12,257 nucleotides of DNA from Pseudomonadota bacterium (GTDB lineage Bacteria; Pseudomonadota; Gammaproteobacteria; Steroidobacterales; Steroidobacteraceae), in the NCBI GenBank assembly GCA_021820785.1, contig JAKADE010000045.1, positions 1-12,257 on the forward strand. The letters are read 5' to 3'. A program made the position numbers and the translations under genes. This document shows, piece by piece, positions 7,011-12,257 of the stretch (position 1 is its first letter; every line of letters begins with the position of its first letter). The notes under the pieces are model-generated. The model made no database searches. It had not been told where the DNA came from and saw only the letters and a list, made by a program, of their open reading frames with translations.

Positions 7011-8293
7011 CCGGGTGGCACTCGCAGCCGCACGGGCGGCGGCTCGTTGAGCCCATCGAGAAATGCCTGGCGCTGGTGCGCACTGAGCCGCGCCCAGTGC
7101 AGTTTGCCGGCCGGCAGCGCCGCGAGCTCTGCATCGCTGATCATGGCCCGCGCCCGGGCCCGGCTCGACCAGCGTGCCGGCAGGCGCGTGGTGACACCGA
7201 ACCGCAGCAGATCGACGATCGCATCGGCCACCTGGCCGTCGAGGGTCAGATCGCTGTGCGCGGCCCGCGTGTAGTAGGTCTGCATGCCGGGCGGTGCCGC
7301 GCTGGCGGCGGGAACGGTTCCGTCGCCGCCGCGCGTGATCGTGTACCGGAAGCCGTCCGCGCTGCGCACGGCATCGGTCACCGTCCGGTGACCGATGCCG
7401 GCGATCACCGCGAACCGCTCATCCGGCGCCGGCAGCGCCCGGTGAAAGCCGCGGGCCTGCTCGAGCAGTGCCGGTCGCGGCGCGGGTCCGCAGTCCGGCC
7501 AGTGCCGAGGATCCGTCAGATCGAGGCCGTCGGCCGCCGCGGGCAACATCTGGTAGAGGCTCGGGAATGCGCCGAAGACGCGCTCGGCCAGCTCACCGGC
7601 GGTACGGCCCGGATCGAGCCGTGCGAGGTTGCGCACCACCGCGTACGTGCCGCGCAGCGCCTGCAGTGGTGAGAACGCTCCGAAGTTCGGCGTGCCGAGC
7701 AGGACGGCGCGCGTGACGTGCGCCGTGCCCTCCTGGGCGAGCGCGATGCGGCTGACGAGCCCGCCCATGCTGTGCGCCACGATTGCCGCCGGACCCGGCG
7801 CTTGCGCGCGCAGCCGGGCGGCGAGGGATTCCCCGAGCATGACGATGTCTTCGCGCCAGTCATAGGCGTACAGCGTGACGGGAAACCCGGCTGCGCACAG
7901 TCGGAGTTTGAGTTTCAGGTGCGAGTACAGAACCGCCCCGAGCGGCTCGACGGGCGCGCCCGAGCGCGGATCGAGGAGCGAGAGGCGGCCGGCCTGGATA
8001 TCCAGCGGATCGAGCCACACCACATCGTCGGGCAGCGGCGCGCGCCGGCGCAGGCCGAGCAGCGAGCCGAGAATGCCCGGCACGATGAACACGTGCGGCA
8101 GCGACGTCTCGCGGGTTCGCGCCGCCGCGGCGACTGCGAGCTGCGCGAGCTCACGGTATTCGTCGAGACCGAAATACGCCTCGAGAGCCGCACGCTGCTC
8201 GCCAGTGCGCAGCAGCTGCTCGACGGCCGCGTCACTGAGGCCGAGACGGTCGTAGGGCGTAACGTGGTCTGTGACTGCGACAACTCGGCTCAC
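7007..8293 (-). CDS. LCAT-like alpha/beta-hydrolase (lipase/acyltransferase)
   Basis: A 428-residue alpha/beta-hydrolase resembling the lecithin:cholesterol acyltransferase family. Visible features are the oxyanion-region segment HVFIVPGILGSLLG (67-80), VWLDPLDI (92-99), YDWRED (144-149) and the nucleophile elbow AHSMGG with S175. The likely triad partners are D324 (GGDGTVP) and H346 (RAAHSDLTLD). These enzymes cleave or transfer acyl groups of lipids; the substrate is not evident. No signal peptide or membrane segment is seen, so it should be cytoplasmic. The start is GTG at 8293, because the longer open frame upstream reads through oxyR in a low-complexity Arg-rich antisense-like sequence. 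There is no clear Shine-Dalgarno before this GTG. It begins 32 bases after the oxyR stop, so co-transcription or translational carry-over from oxyR is plausible. The last 40 residues (ISDAELAALPAGKLHW onward) lie beyond the hydrolase core. Confidence 0.8.
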   Translation of the reverse strand: MSRVVAVTDHVTPYDRLGLSDAAVEQLLRTGEQRAALEAYFGLDEYRELAQLAVAAAARTRETSLPHVFIVPGILGSLLGLRRRAPLPDDVVWLDPLDIQAGRLSLLDPRSGAPVEPLGAVLYSHLKLKLRLCAAGFPVTLYAYDWREDIVMLGESLAARLRAQAPGPAAIVAHSMGGLVSRIALAQEGTAHVTRAVLLGTPNFGAFSPLQALRGTYAVVRNLARLDPGRTAGELAERVFGAFPSLYQMLPAAADGLDLTDPRHWPDCGPAPRPALLEQARGFHRALPAPDERFAVIAGIGHRTVTDAVRSADGFRYTITRGGDGTVPAASAAPPGMQTYYTRAAHSDLTLDGQVADAIVDLLRFGVTTRLPARWSSRARARAMISDAELAALPAGKLHWARLSAHQRQAFLDGLNEPPPVRLRVPPG

Positions 8294-8325
8294 GGTGGAT
8301 CGATTATGCCATCGGGATGCGCCGC

Positions 8326-9246
8326 TCAGCGCGCATCGAGGCGGCCTGCGCGCTCGATGCGCTCGGCGATGAGGTCGCAGACCGCCTCGATCGCCGGTCG
8401 GCGCGCGCTGGTCTTGCGCCACACCGCGCCGACACGCCGGCTCGGCACCGGCCTGGCGAACGGCAGCACGCACGTGCCGCGCGCATTGCCGTACGCGCCC
8501 TCGGTCGCCAGCTGCGGCAGCAGGGTGATGCCCGCTCCGGTGGCCACCATCTGGCGCAGTGTCTCGAGACTGGTGGCACTGAAGTCCTGACGCCCCCCGA
8601 GACCGGCCCGGCTGCACACCGCCAGCGCCTGGTCGCGCAGGCAGTGGCCCTCCTCGAGCAGCAGCAGCGACTGCCCCTCCAGATCGCTCATCGTCACGCG
8701 CTCGCGCTTGGCGAGCGCGTGACGGTCGGGCACCAGCACCTTGAACGGCTCGCTGTAGAGCTCGCGTGCTTCGAGACCCTCGAGGTCCACCGGCAGCGCG
8801 AGAATGCCCATATCCAACTCACCGGCCTTCAGCCGCTCCAGCATCGGTGCGGTCTGATACTCGTGCAGGTGCAGCTCCAGGCGCGCCAGTGCCCGCTGCA
8901 CGGGCCGCGCGATGTGCGGCAGCAGGTACGGCCCGATGGTCGGCAGCAGCGCCACGCGCAGCACGCCGGCGAGCGGGTCACGGTGCGAACGGGCGAGGGT
9001 CGCGACTTCCTCGCACGCTTCGAGAATCCGCCGCGCACGCGCAACGATCTGCTCGCCGGCGTCGGTGACCGCCACGTTGTTCGGCTGGCGCTCGATGAGC
9101 TGCACGCCGAGGGACTGCTCGAGCTTCTTCAGCTGCGCCGAGAGCGTCGGTTGGCTGACGAAGCAACGCTCGGCCGCCCGACCGAAGTGGCGGGTGTCGG
9201 CCACCGCCACCAGGTAGCGCAGATCTTTCAGCTTGATGTCCGGCAC
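8326..9246 (-). CDS. oxyR: Hydrogen peroxide-sensing LysR-type regulator OxyR
   Basis: A 306-residue LysR-family regulator. The N-terminal winged helix-turn-helix (about 5-65) carries HFGRAAERCFVSQPTLSAQL, and the substrate-binding-like domain spans about 92-300. The redox pair that identifies OxyR is present: C202 and C211 in EEGHCLRDQALAVC, with the same nine-residue spacing as E. coli C199/C208. Peroxide should therefore form an intramolecular disulfide and switch the protein to an activator. The start is GTG at 9246, with GGAG ending 7 bases upstream and no better alternative. It is divergent from ahpC-ahpD, the classical OxyR targets, and a candidate operator (9281-9317) overlaps its own -10 box, which would give autorepression as in E. 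coli. Confidence 0.95.
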   Translation of the reverse strand: MPDIKLKDLRYLVAVADTRHFGRAAERCFVSQPTLSAQLKKLEQSLGVQLIERQPNNVAVTDAGEQIVARARRILEACEEVATLARSHRDPLAGVLRVALLPTIGPYLLPHIARPVQRALARLELHLHEYQTAPMLERLKAGELDMGILALPVDLEGLEARELYSEPFKVLVPDRHALAKRERVTMSDLEGQSLLLLEEGHCLRDQALAVCSRAGLGGRQDFSATSLETLRQMVATGAGITLLPQLATEGAYGNARGTCVLPFARPVPSRRVGAVWRKTSARRPAIEAVCDLIAERIERAGRLDAR

Positions 9247-9280
9247 GGTGAAACTCCGGGGGTTCTGGGCGATTTACGCC

Positions 9281-9317
9281 ATCTATCGTGATTATACAAT
9301 CAATCGATTGGATCAAT
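9281..9317. promoter_or_regulatory. Candidate OxyR operator (four half-sites)
   Basis: Read on the - strand, the 37 bases fit the OxyR pattern ATAG-N7-CTAT-N7-ATAG-N7-CTAT. The half-sites are ATTG, CGAT, ATAA and AGAT at exact 11-base periodicity, matching 11 of 16 consensus bases, with the preferred flanking T/A in the first spacer. It lies between oxyR and ahpC and contains the perfect palindrome CAATCGATTG (9301-9310). The match is imperfect, but position and context are right. Confidence 0.6.
9291..9296 (-). promoter_or_regulatory. -10 box of oxyR
   Basis: The - strand reads TATAAT, a perfect -10 hexamer, 45 bases before the oxyR GTG. No consensus -35 is found at 16-18 bases. The box lies inside the candidate OxyR operator, so bound OxyR would be expected to block it. 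Confidence 0.5.
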
Positions 9318-9337
9318 GAAAGGCCGAGCCGCATGAT
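9308..9337 (+). promoter_or_regulatory. Possible ahpC promoter
   Basis: TTGGAT (9308-9313) and CATGAT (9332-9337) are separated by 18 bases and each match four of six consensus bases. The -35 overlaps the right edge of the OxyR operator, the geometry of OxyR-activated promoters. Both boxes are weak, as expected for an activator-dependent promoter, so this assignment is tentative. Confidence 0.4.
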
Positions 9338-9391
9338 GCCGTCCATCCCCACCGGGGAATCCCAAGCACCACTCATCGAGGAGCGAGCGAC

Positions 9392-9931
9392 ATGTTATCG
9401 ATCGGCCAGCGTTTTCCGGAGTTCTCCCTCACCGGCGTCGTCTCCAGCGACGTCAGCAATGCCTTCCAGACCTTCACGGGTCAGAGTTTCCCGGGCAAGT
9501 GGCTCGTGGTCTTTTTCTGGCCGAAGGACTTCACCTTCGTCTGCCCGACCGAGATCGCCGCATTCGGCCAGCTCGACAAGGCGTTCCAGGAGCGTGACGC
9601 CCAGGTGCTCGGCGCGAGCATCGACAGCGAGTTCGTCCATCTGGCGTGGCGCACCGAGAAGCAGGAGCTGCGCAACCTGCCGTTCCCCATGCTCTCGGAC
9701 ATCAAGCGTCAGCTGTCGATGCGGCTCGGCATCCTCGACGCCGAAGCAGGCGTCGCCCAGCGCGCCACGTTCATCGTTGATCCGCAGGGCGTCATCCGCT
9801 TCGTCTACGTCACCGACCTGAACGTCGGACGCAGTCCCGAGGAAGTGCTGCGCGTCCTCGATGCGCTGCAGACCGACGAGCTGTGCCCGTGCAACTGGAA
9901 GCAGGGCGACGCGACGATCAAAGTGGCCTGA
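9392..9931 (+). CDS. ahpC: Alkyl hydroperoxide reductase AhpC (2-Cys peroxiredoxin)
   Basis: A 179-residue thiol peroxidase that reduces H2O2, organic peroxides and peroxynitrite. The peroxidatic C51 lies in FFWPKDFTFVCPTEIAAF (41-58), and the C-terminal DELCPCNWKQGD supplies C165 and C167. The WPKDF variant, the double-cysteine C-terminus and the DSEFVHLAWR segment resemble mycobacterial AhpC more than enterobacterial AhpC. The adjacent ahpD agrees with this, since this AhpC type is reduced by AhpD rather than AhpF. The ATG at 9392 has GAGGAG (9378-9383) 8 bases upstream. It is the first gene of an ahpC-ahpD operon opposite oxyR. The N-terminus is shorter than in mycobacterial AhpC, but the core is complete. 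Confidence 0.95.
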   Translation: MLSIGQRFPEFSLTGVVSSDVSNAFQTFTGQSFPGKWLVVFFWPKDFTFVCPTEIAAFGQLDKAFQERDAQVLGASIDSEFVHLAWRTEKQELRNLPFPMLSDIKRQLSMRLGILDAEAGVAQRATFIVDPQGVIRFVYVTDLNVGRSPEEVLRVLDALQTDELCPCNWKQGDATIKVA

Positions 9932-9951
9932 GGGGCGCAGAGGAGACTGTC

Positions 9952-10518
9952 ATGAATACACTCGATGCGATCCGCGAGGCGCTGCCGGAATACGCGCGGG
10001 ACCTGAAACTGAACCTCTCGAGCGTCCTCAGCCCGGCGGGCGCGCCCGGGCTGAACGAGACGCAGATCTGGGCGATCGGACTGGCCTCGGCTGCCGCGTC
10101 GCGCAACCGGCGCCTGCTCGCTGCGTTCGACGTGCTGGCCGCGGCACACCTCGATGCCACCCAACGCCAGGCCGCGCACGCGGCAGCGGCAATCATGGGC
10201 ATGAACAACGTGTATTACCGGTTCACGCACCTGGTCGAGGACAGCGAGTACGCCACCCTGCCGGCGCGGCTCAGGATGAATGTGATCGGCAATCCCGGGA
10301 TCGCCAAAGCGGACTTCGAGCTGCTCTCGCTCGCCGTGTCGGCCATCAACGGGTGCGGAGCGTGCATCGTCGCGCACGAACGCCAGGTTCGCCAGCACGG
10401 CCTGGGCCGCGAGGCGGTCCAGAGCGCCGTGCGGATCGCGGCCACGGTGCATGCCGTGGCGCGGGTGCTCGAGAACCTGCCGGATGCCGACGGCGCGCAG
10501 GAAGCGCGCGCCGCGTGA
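9952..10518 (+). CDS. ahpD: AhpD, alkylhydroperoxidase / AhpC reductant
   Basis: A 188-residue all-helical protein of the carboxymuconolactone decarboxylase/AhpD family. In mycobacteria AhpD carries electrons from dihydrolipoamide components to AhpC. The active-site residues line up: E123, the C135-G-A-C138 disulfide in NGCGACIVAHE, and H142 four residues after the second Cys (corresponding to E118, C130, C133 and H137 of M. tuberculosis AhpD). The ATG at 9952 is preceded by AGGAG (9941-9945) and starts 20 bases after the ahpC stop, so the two are one operon. An in-frame upstream start inside ahpC is possible but has no support. No ahpF is seen. Confidence 0.95.
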   Translation: MNTLDAIREALPEYARDLKLNLSSVLSPAGAPGLNETQIWAIGLASAAASRNRRLLAAFDVLAAAHLDATQRQAAHAAAAIMGMNNVYYRFTHLVEDSEYATLPARLRMNVIGNPGIAKADFELLSLAVSAINGCGACIVAHERQVRQHGLGREAVQSAVRIAATVHAVARVLENLPDADGAQEARAA

Positions 10519-10523
10519 GCCAC

Positions 10524-10559
10524 TCGAGCCCTCCTGCGCCGCACGGCAGGAGGGCTCGA
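10524..10559. terminator. 14-bp hairpin between convergent ahpD and methyltransferase-like gene
   Basis: TCGAGCCCTCCTGC (10524-10537) pairs perfectly with GCAGGAGGGCTCGA (10546-10559) around an 8-base loop. It begins 6 bases after the ahpD stop and ends 7 bases before the end of the opposing gene. Neither side has a T-tract. It probably serves both transcripts as a 3' barrier or terminator, but it is not a canonical intrinsic terminator. Confidence 0.65.
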
Positions 10560-10565
10560 CCCCGT

Positions 10566-11114
10566 TCAGAAGACGAACGGGATGAGCATGCGCGTGCGCG
10601 CCTTGTAGGCCGCGTACGCCTCGGGAAACTGCTCGGCCATCATGCGTTCCTCGGCGCGGGCGCTGTAGAGGAAATACGCGAAGAACAGCACCAGCGCCCA
10701 CCCCCACATCGGCTCGAGCGCGACCGCCGAGCCGAGCAGCGCCAGGAGCACGCCCGTGTAGATGGGATGACGCACGTAGGCATACGGACCGCTGGTCACG
10801 AGTTCATGTCCGGCACGCAGGGACATCGGCATGCCCCAGTTGCGTCCGAGGTGAACACGGGCCCAGACGGCAAATCCCAACCCGAGTGCGACCAGCGCCA
10901 CACCGCTGTACTGGCGAACCGGACCGGCCGCGCCGGGCTGCACGCCGCCGCTGTGCAGCCGCACGCCGACCAGCAGAGCGAGGATGGCGAGCCGCGCGAC
11001 CCAGGTTTTCCACGGCGCATGGGTGCTGGCGCGTTTGTTGAATTGCGCCCCGACCAGCCAGATCACGACAAACGCGAGCCACAGGCCGTCGATCACGTGT
11101 GCCACGGGCATCAT
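10566..11114 (-). CDS. Isoprenylcysteine carboxyl methyltransferase-like membrane protein
   Basis: A 182-residue integral membrane protein of the ICMT/PEMT-like methyltransferase group. Likely membrane segments are about 8-25, 38-53, 69-88 and 118-150 (the last long enough for a hairpin). The family's SAM-binding C-terminal signature is present: ELVTSGPYAYVRHPIYTG (104-121), then AEERMM (154-159) and FPEAYAAYKARTRMLIP (163-179). Bacteria generally lack prenylated CaaX proteins, so the true substrate of such homologues (lipid or small amphiphile) is unknown and I assign none. Two adjacent ATGs (11114, 11111) can start it and neither has a clear Shine-Dalgarno. The gene starts 9 bases after the yajQ stop, which suggests co-transcription and perhaps coupled translation. 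Confidence 0.85.
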   Translation of the reverse strand: MMPVAHVIDGLWLAFVVIWLVGAQFNKRASTHAPWKTWVARLAILALLVGVRLHSGGVQPGAAGPVRQYSGVALVALGLGFAVWARVHLGRNWGMPMSLRAGHELVTSGPYAYVRHPIYTGVLLALLGSAVALEPMWGWALVLFFAYFLYSARAEERMMAEQFPEAYAAYKARTRMLIPFVF

Positions 11115-11123
11115 CGGGGCGGC

Positions 11124-11606
11124 TCAGTCGCGGAAGTTGTTGAATTGCAGCGGCACGGACACCTTCGCGCCGCGCAGCAGCGCGATCGCGGCCTGCAGAT
11201 CATCCCGCTGCTTGCCCGTGACGCGCACCTTCTCGCCCTGCAGGCTGCCCTGCACCTTGAGCTTCGAATCCTTCAGCAGCCGCATGACCTGCCGGCCCGT
11301 CTCGGCGTCGATCCCCTGCTTCAGGTGCACCTCCTGGCGCGCCGAGGACAGGGTGGTCACCGGATCCTTCGCCTCGAGGCAGGCCAGGTCCACGCCTCGC
11401 TTGGCGAGACGCAGCTTGAGAATCTCCAGCATCTGCTTGAGCTGAAAATCCACCTGCGCCTGCAGCGTCACGACGAGTTCCTCGAGTTCGAAGCGCGCGC
11501 CGGTGTCCTTGAAGTCGAACCGCTGGGTGAGTTCACGGTTGGCCTGGTCGACCGCGTTGGCGACCTCGTGAGCATCGACCTCCGAGACCACATCGAATGA
11601 GGGCAT
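11124..11606 (-). CDS. yajQ: YajQ family cyclic-di-GMP-binding protein
   Basis: A 160-residue cytoplasmic protein of the YajQ (UPF0234) family with the family's ends and length: MPSFDVVSEVD at the N-terminus, NRELTQRFDFK (23-33), VTGKQRDDLQAAIALLR (128-144) and the C-terminal QFNNFRD. Family members in Xanthomonas and Pseudomonas bind cyclic di-GMP and influence virulence and biofilm genes by acting with transcription factors; older work describes nucleic-acid or nucleotide binding. The ATG at 11606 fits the family N-terminus, although only a weak GGTAG lies upstream. It heads a two-gene unit with the methyltransferase-like gene and is divergent from trpE. Nothing in the sequence links it to the EAL-like gene at the other end of the window. 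Confidence 0.95.
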   Translation of the reverse strand: MPSFDVVSEVDAHEVANAVDQANRELTQRFDFKDTGARFELEELVVTLQAQVDFQLKQMLEILKLRLAKRGVDLACLEAKDPVTTLSSARQEVHLKQGIDAETGRQVMRLLKDSKLKVQGSLQGEKVRVTGKQRDDLQAAIALLRGAKVSVPLQFNNFRD

Positions 11607-11678
11607 GGCGGGCTACCGCAGACTGACGGATCGGGCGGCTATTGTATCGCGCGCGGCGGTGGTGATAGGCTCAGGGAC

Positions 11679-11753
11679 ATGCTTCAGCTGCACCCGACCA
11701 ACCTGCACTGGTGGTGGCGCACTCCCTATCCGGAGTGGGCCGCGGGCTGCTGA
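11679..11753 (+). CDS. trpL: trp leader peptide (WWW), 24 codons
   Basis: A short open frame: ATG at 11679, TGA at 11751-11753. The peptide has four Trp in 24 residues, three of them consecutive (HWWWR, codons 11-13, TGGTGGTGG at 11709-11717) and a fourth at codon 20 (PEWAA). AGGG lies very close to the ATG, with TAGG 9 bases upstream. The peptide itself is expected to have no function. Its translation measures charged tRNA-Trp: stalling at the Trp run covers the first arm of the following hairpin system. It is followed by a complete attenuator and then trpE, which makes chance occurrence very unlikely. Confidence 0.93.
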   Translation: MLQLHPTNLHWWWRTPYPEWAAGC

Positions 11754-11824
11754 TTTTTTCCGCACAAGACAGCCGCAAGAATCGACAAGACCCATTCCGG
11801 ACAGCCTCCGGAGTGGGTTTTTTT
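11716..11824 (+). promoter_or_regulatory. trp operon transcription attenuator (regions 1-4)
   Basis: There are three mutually exclusive hairpins. 1:2 pairs GGC and CACTCC (11716-11718, 11720-11725) with GGAGTG and GCC (11732-11737, 11739-11741), with one G/G mismatch. 2:3 (antiterminator) pairs TCCGGAGTGGG (11729-11739) with CCCATTCCGGA (11791-11801) over 11 bp, one of them G-U. 3:4 (terminator) pairs 11791-11801 with a second exact copy of TCCGGAGTGGG (11807-11817), followed by seven T. A ribosome stalled at codons 11-13 would cover region 1 and free region 2 to sequester region 3, so trpE is transcribed. A ribosome reaching the stop codon would cover region 2 and let the terminator form. 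This matches the classical enterobacterial trp mechanism; it is inferred from sequence only. Confidence 0.92.
11791..11824 (+). terminator. Attenuator terminator hairpin before trpE
   Basis: CCCATTCCGGA (11791-11801) pairs with TCCGGAGTGGG (11807-11817) over 11 bp including one G-U, around a 5-base CAGCC loop. TTTTTTT (11818-11824) follows immediately. This is a textbook intrinsic terminator placed 25 bases before the trpE start, and it is the 3:4 hairpin of the attenuator. Confidence 0.93.
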
Positions 11825-11849
11825 ACGTCCGAGTGTTTTGGAGAACGCG

Positions 11850-12257
11850 TTGAAGCAGCCATTCGACATCCCCGGGGATCTGGACACGCCGGTCTCGGCA
11901 TTCATGAAGCTCGGCGCCTTTGCCCCGCACTTCCTGCTCGAGAGCGTCGAGGGCGGAGAGCGCCTCGGGCGGTATTCGTTCATCGGCTTCGGCGAAGCGC
12001 TCAGCGTGCGCCTGACCCGGGACGCTCTGCAGATCGGCGCTGAGCGCCGGCCGGTGCCGCGCAGCGCCGCGGAACTGCTCGAGGGCCTGCGCAGCGCCCT
12101 CGGGCGCACCGCCGTGCCCGGCCCTGAGCTGCCCGGCGTGCCGCTCGCCGGCGGACTGGTCGGCTACGCCGCGTATGACGTGGTGCGCTTCTTCGAGCGC
12201 CTGGCGGTGCCGGCCGGGAAGCACTCCGACGTGCCGGCGCTGCACTACGTCGCCCCG
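11850..12257 (+). CDS. trpE: Anthranilate synthase component I, TrpE (N-terminal part, cut by window end)
   Basis: The first 136 codons only; the frame is open to the window edge. TrpE converts chorismate and glutamine-derived ammonia to anthranilate with TrpG, the first step of tryptophan synthesis. The N-terminal domain of the family is clear: TPVSAFMKLGAFAPHFLLESVEGGERLGRYSFIGFG (13-48), then GGLVGYAAYDVVRFFE (residues about 107-122). The LLES motif (S32) corresponds to the tryptophan feedback site of characterised TrpE proteins, so allosteric inhibition is expected. The start chosen is TTG at 11850, with GGAG (11840-11843) 6 bases upstream; another in-frame TTG at 11838 overlaps that ribosome site and is less likely. 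PabB is the main alternative, but the Trp-rich leader and attenuator upstream favour TrpE. Confidence 0.93.
   Translation, partial: MKQPFDIPGDLDTPVSAFMKLGAFAPHFLLESVEGGERLGRYSFIGFGEALSVRLTRDALQIGAERRPVPRSAAELLEGLRSALGRTAVPGPELPGVPLAGGLVGYAAYDVVRFFERLAVPAGKHSDVPALHYVAP

Noticed and set aside
8294..8617. N-terminal extension of the lipase gene back to 8617
   Set aside because: The extension would lie inside oxyR in another frame and encodes Arg-rich, motif-free sequence. The hydrolase-like sequence begins after the GTG at 8293.
9861..11600. A 579-codon open frame on the + strand across ahpD, the methyltransferase-like gene and yajQ
   Set aside because: It overlaps three convincing genes and starts inside ahpC; its composition is that of a shadow frame.
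11623..11650. CTGACG ... TATCGC as a trpE promoter
   Set aside because: The spacing is near 16, but the -10 match is poor. The promoter must lie upstream of 11679, yet I cannot place it with confidence, and no TrpR-like operator is recognisable.
11754..11759. TTTTTT run just after the leader stop codon as a second terminator
   Set aside because: No stable stem ends immediately before it. The leader 1:2 hairpin ends at 11741, 12 bases upstream, so it does not form an intrinsic terminator.
11605..11853. An 82-codon + strand open frame across the trp leader region
   Set aside because: It is in a different frame from the Trp-rich leader, runs through the terminator and into the trpE start, and has no recognisable features.
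1..12257. A mobile element, defence system or CRISPR array
   Set aside because: No transposase, integrase, direct-repeat array, tRNA-flanked junction or defence-type domain was seen, and composition is even across the window.

Overview
The window looks like chromosomal DNA from a high-GC gammaproteobacterium, possibly from the Xanthomonadales / Nevskiales / Steroidobacterales group. That placement is inferred from protein character (E. coli-like FadD N-terminus, canonical OxyR redox-cysteine segment, YajQ, TrpE) and cannot be fixed without a search. I see no transposase, integrase, phage gene, CRISPR array, tRNA or rRNA. This is a core-type region of short operons, several of them convergent or divergent.

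Layout, left to right. A strong intrinsic terminator (9-46) ends a + strand gene lying outside the window. fadD (acyl-CoA synthetase) runs on the - strand. A small cupin gene is on the + strand, convergent with a - strand pair: a protein with a degenerate EAL domain, followed by a LytTR response regulator. A 350-base divergent region follows, holding repeated TTG(T/A)CATA elements and a small palindrome. Next come a large FAD-dependent acyl-CoA dehydrogenase (+) and, convergent with it, a cytoplasmic LCAT-type lipase (-). Both stop codons of that pair lie in one 8-bp hairpin. The lipase is downstream of oxyR (-). oxyR is divergent from ahpC-ahpD (+) across a 145-base region with a good candidate OxyR tetra-half-site operator. 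A 14-bp hairpin separates ahpD from the convergent pair yajQ -> isoprenylcysteine-methyltransferase-like membrane protein (-). The window ends in the first 136 codons of trpE (+).

The most striking element is ahead of trpE. An unlisted 24-codon leader peptide with three consecutive Trp codons (11679-11753) is followed by a complete classical attenuator. The 11-base sequence TCCGGAGTGGG occurs twice, once inside the leader (11729-11739) and once as the 3' arm of the terminator (11807-11817). Both copies are complementary to the same central arm (11791-11801), giving mutually exclusive antiterminator and terminator hairpins. A third, 1:2 hairpin starts next to the Trp codons.

Functional themes are fatty-acid activation and oxidation (fadD, acyl-CoA dehydrogenase, perhaps the lipase), peroxide defence (oxyR, ahpC, ahpD), cyclic-di-GMP-related signalling (degenerate EAL protein, YajQ; not linked to each other) and tryptophan synthesis. 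I do not see a wholly new multi-gene system. The most original observations are the trp attenuator, the apparently inactive EAL protein paired with a response regulator, and the compact hairpins at the convergent gene ends.
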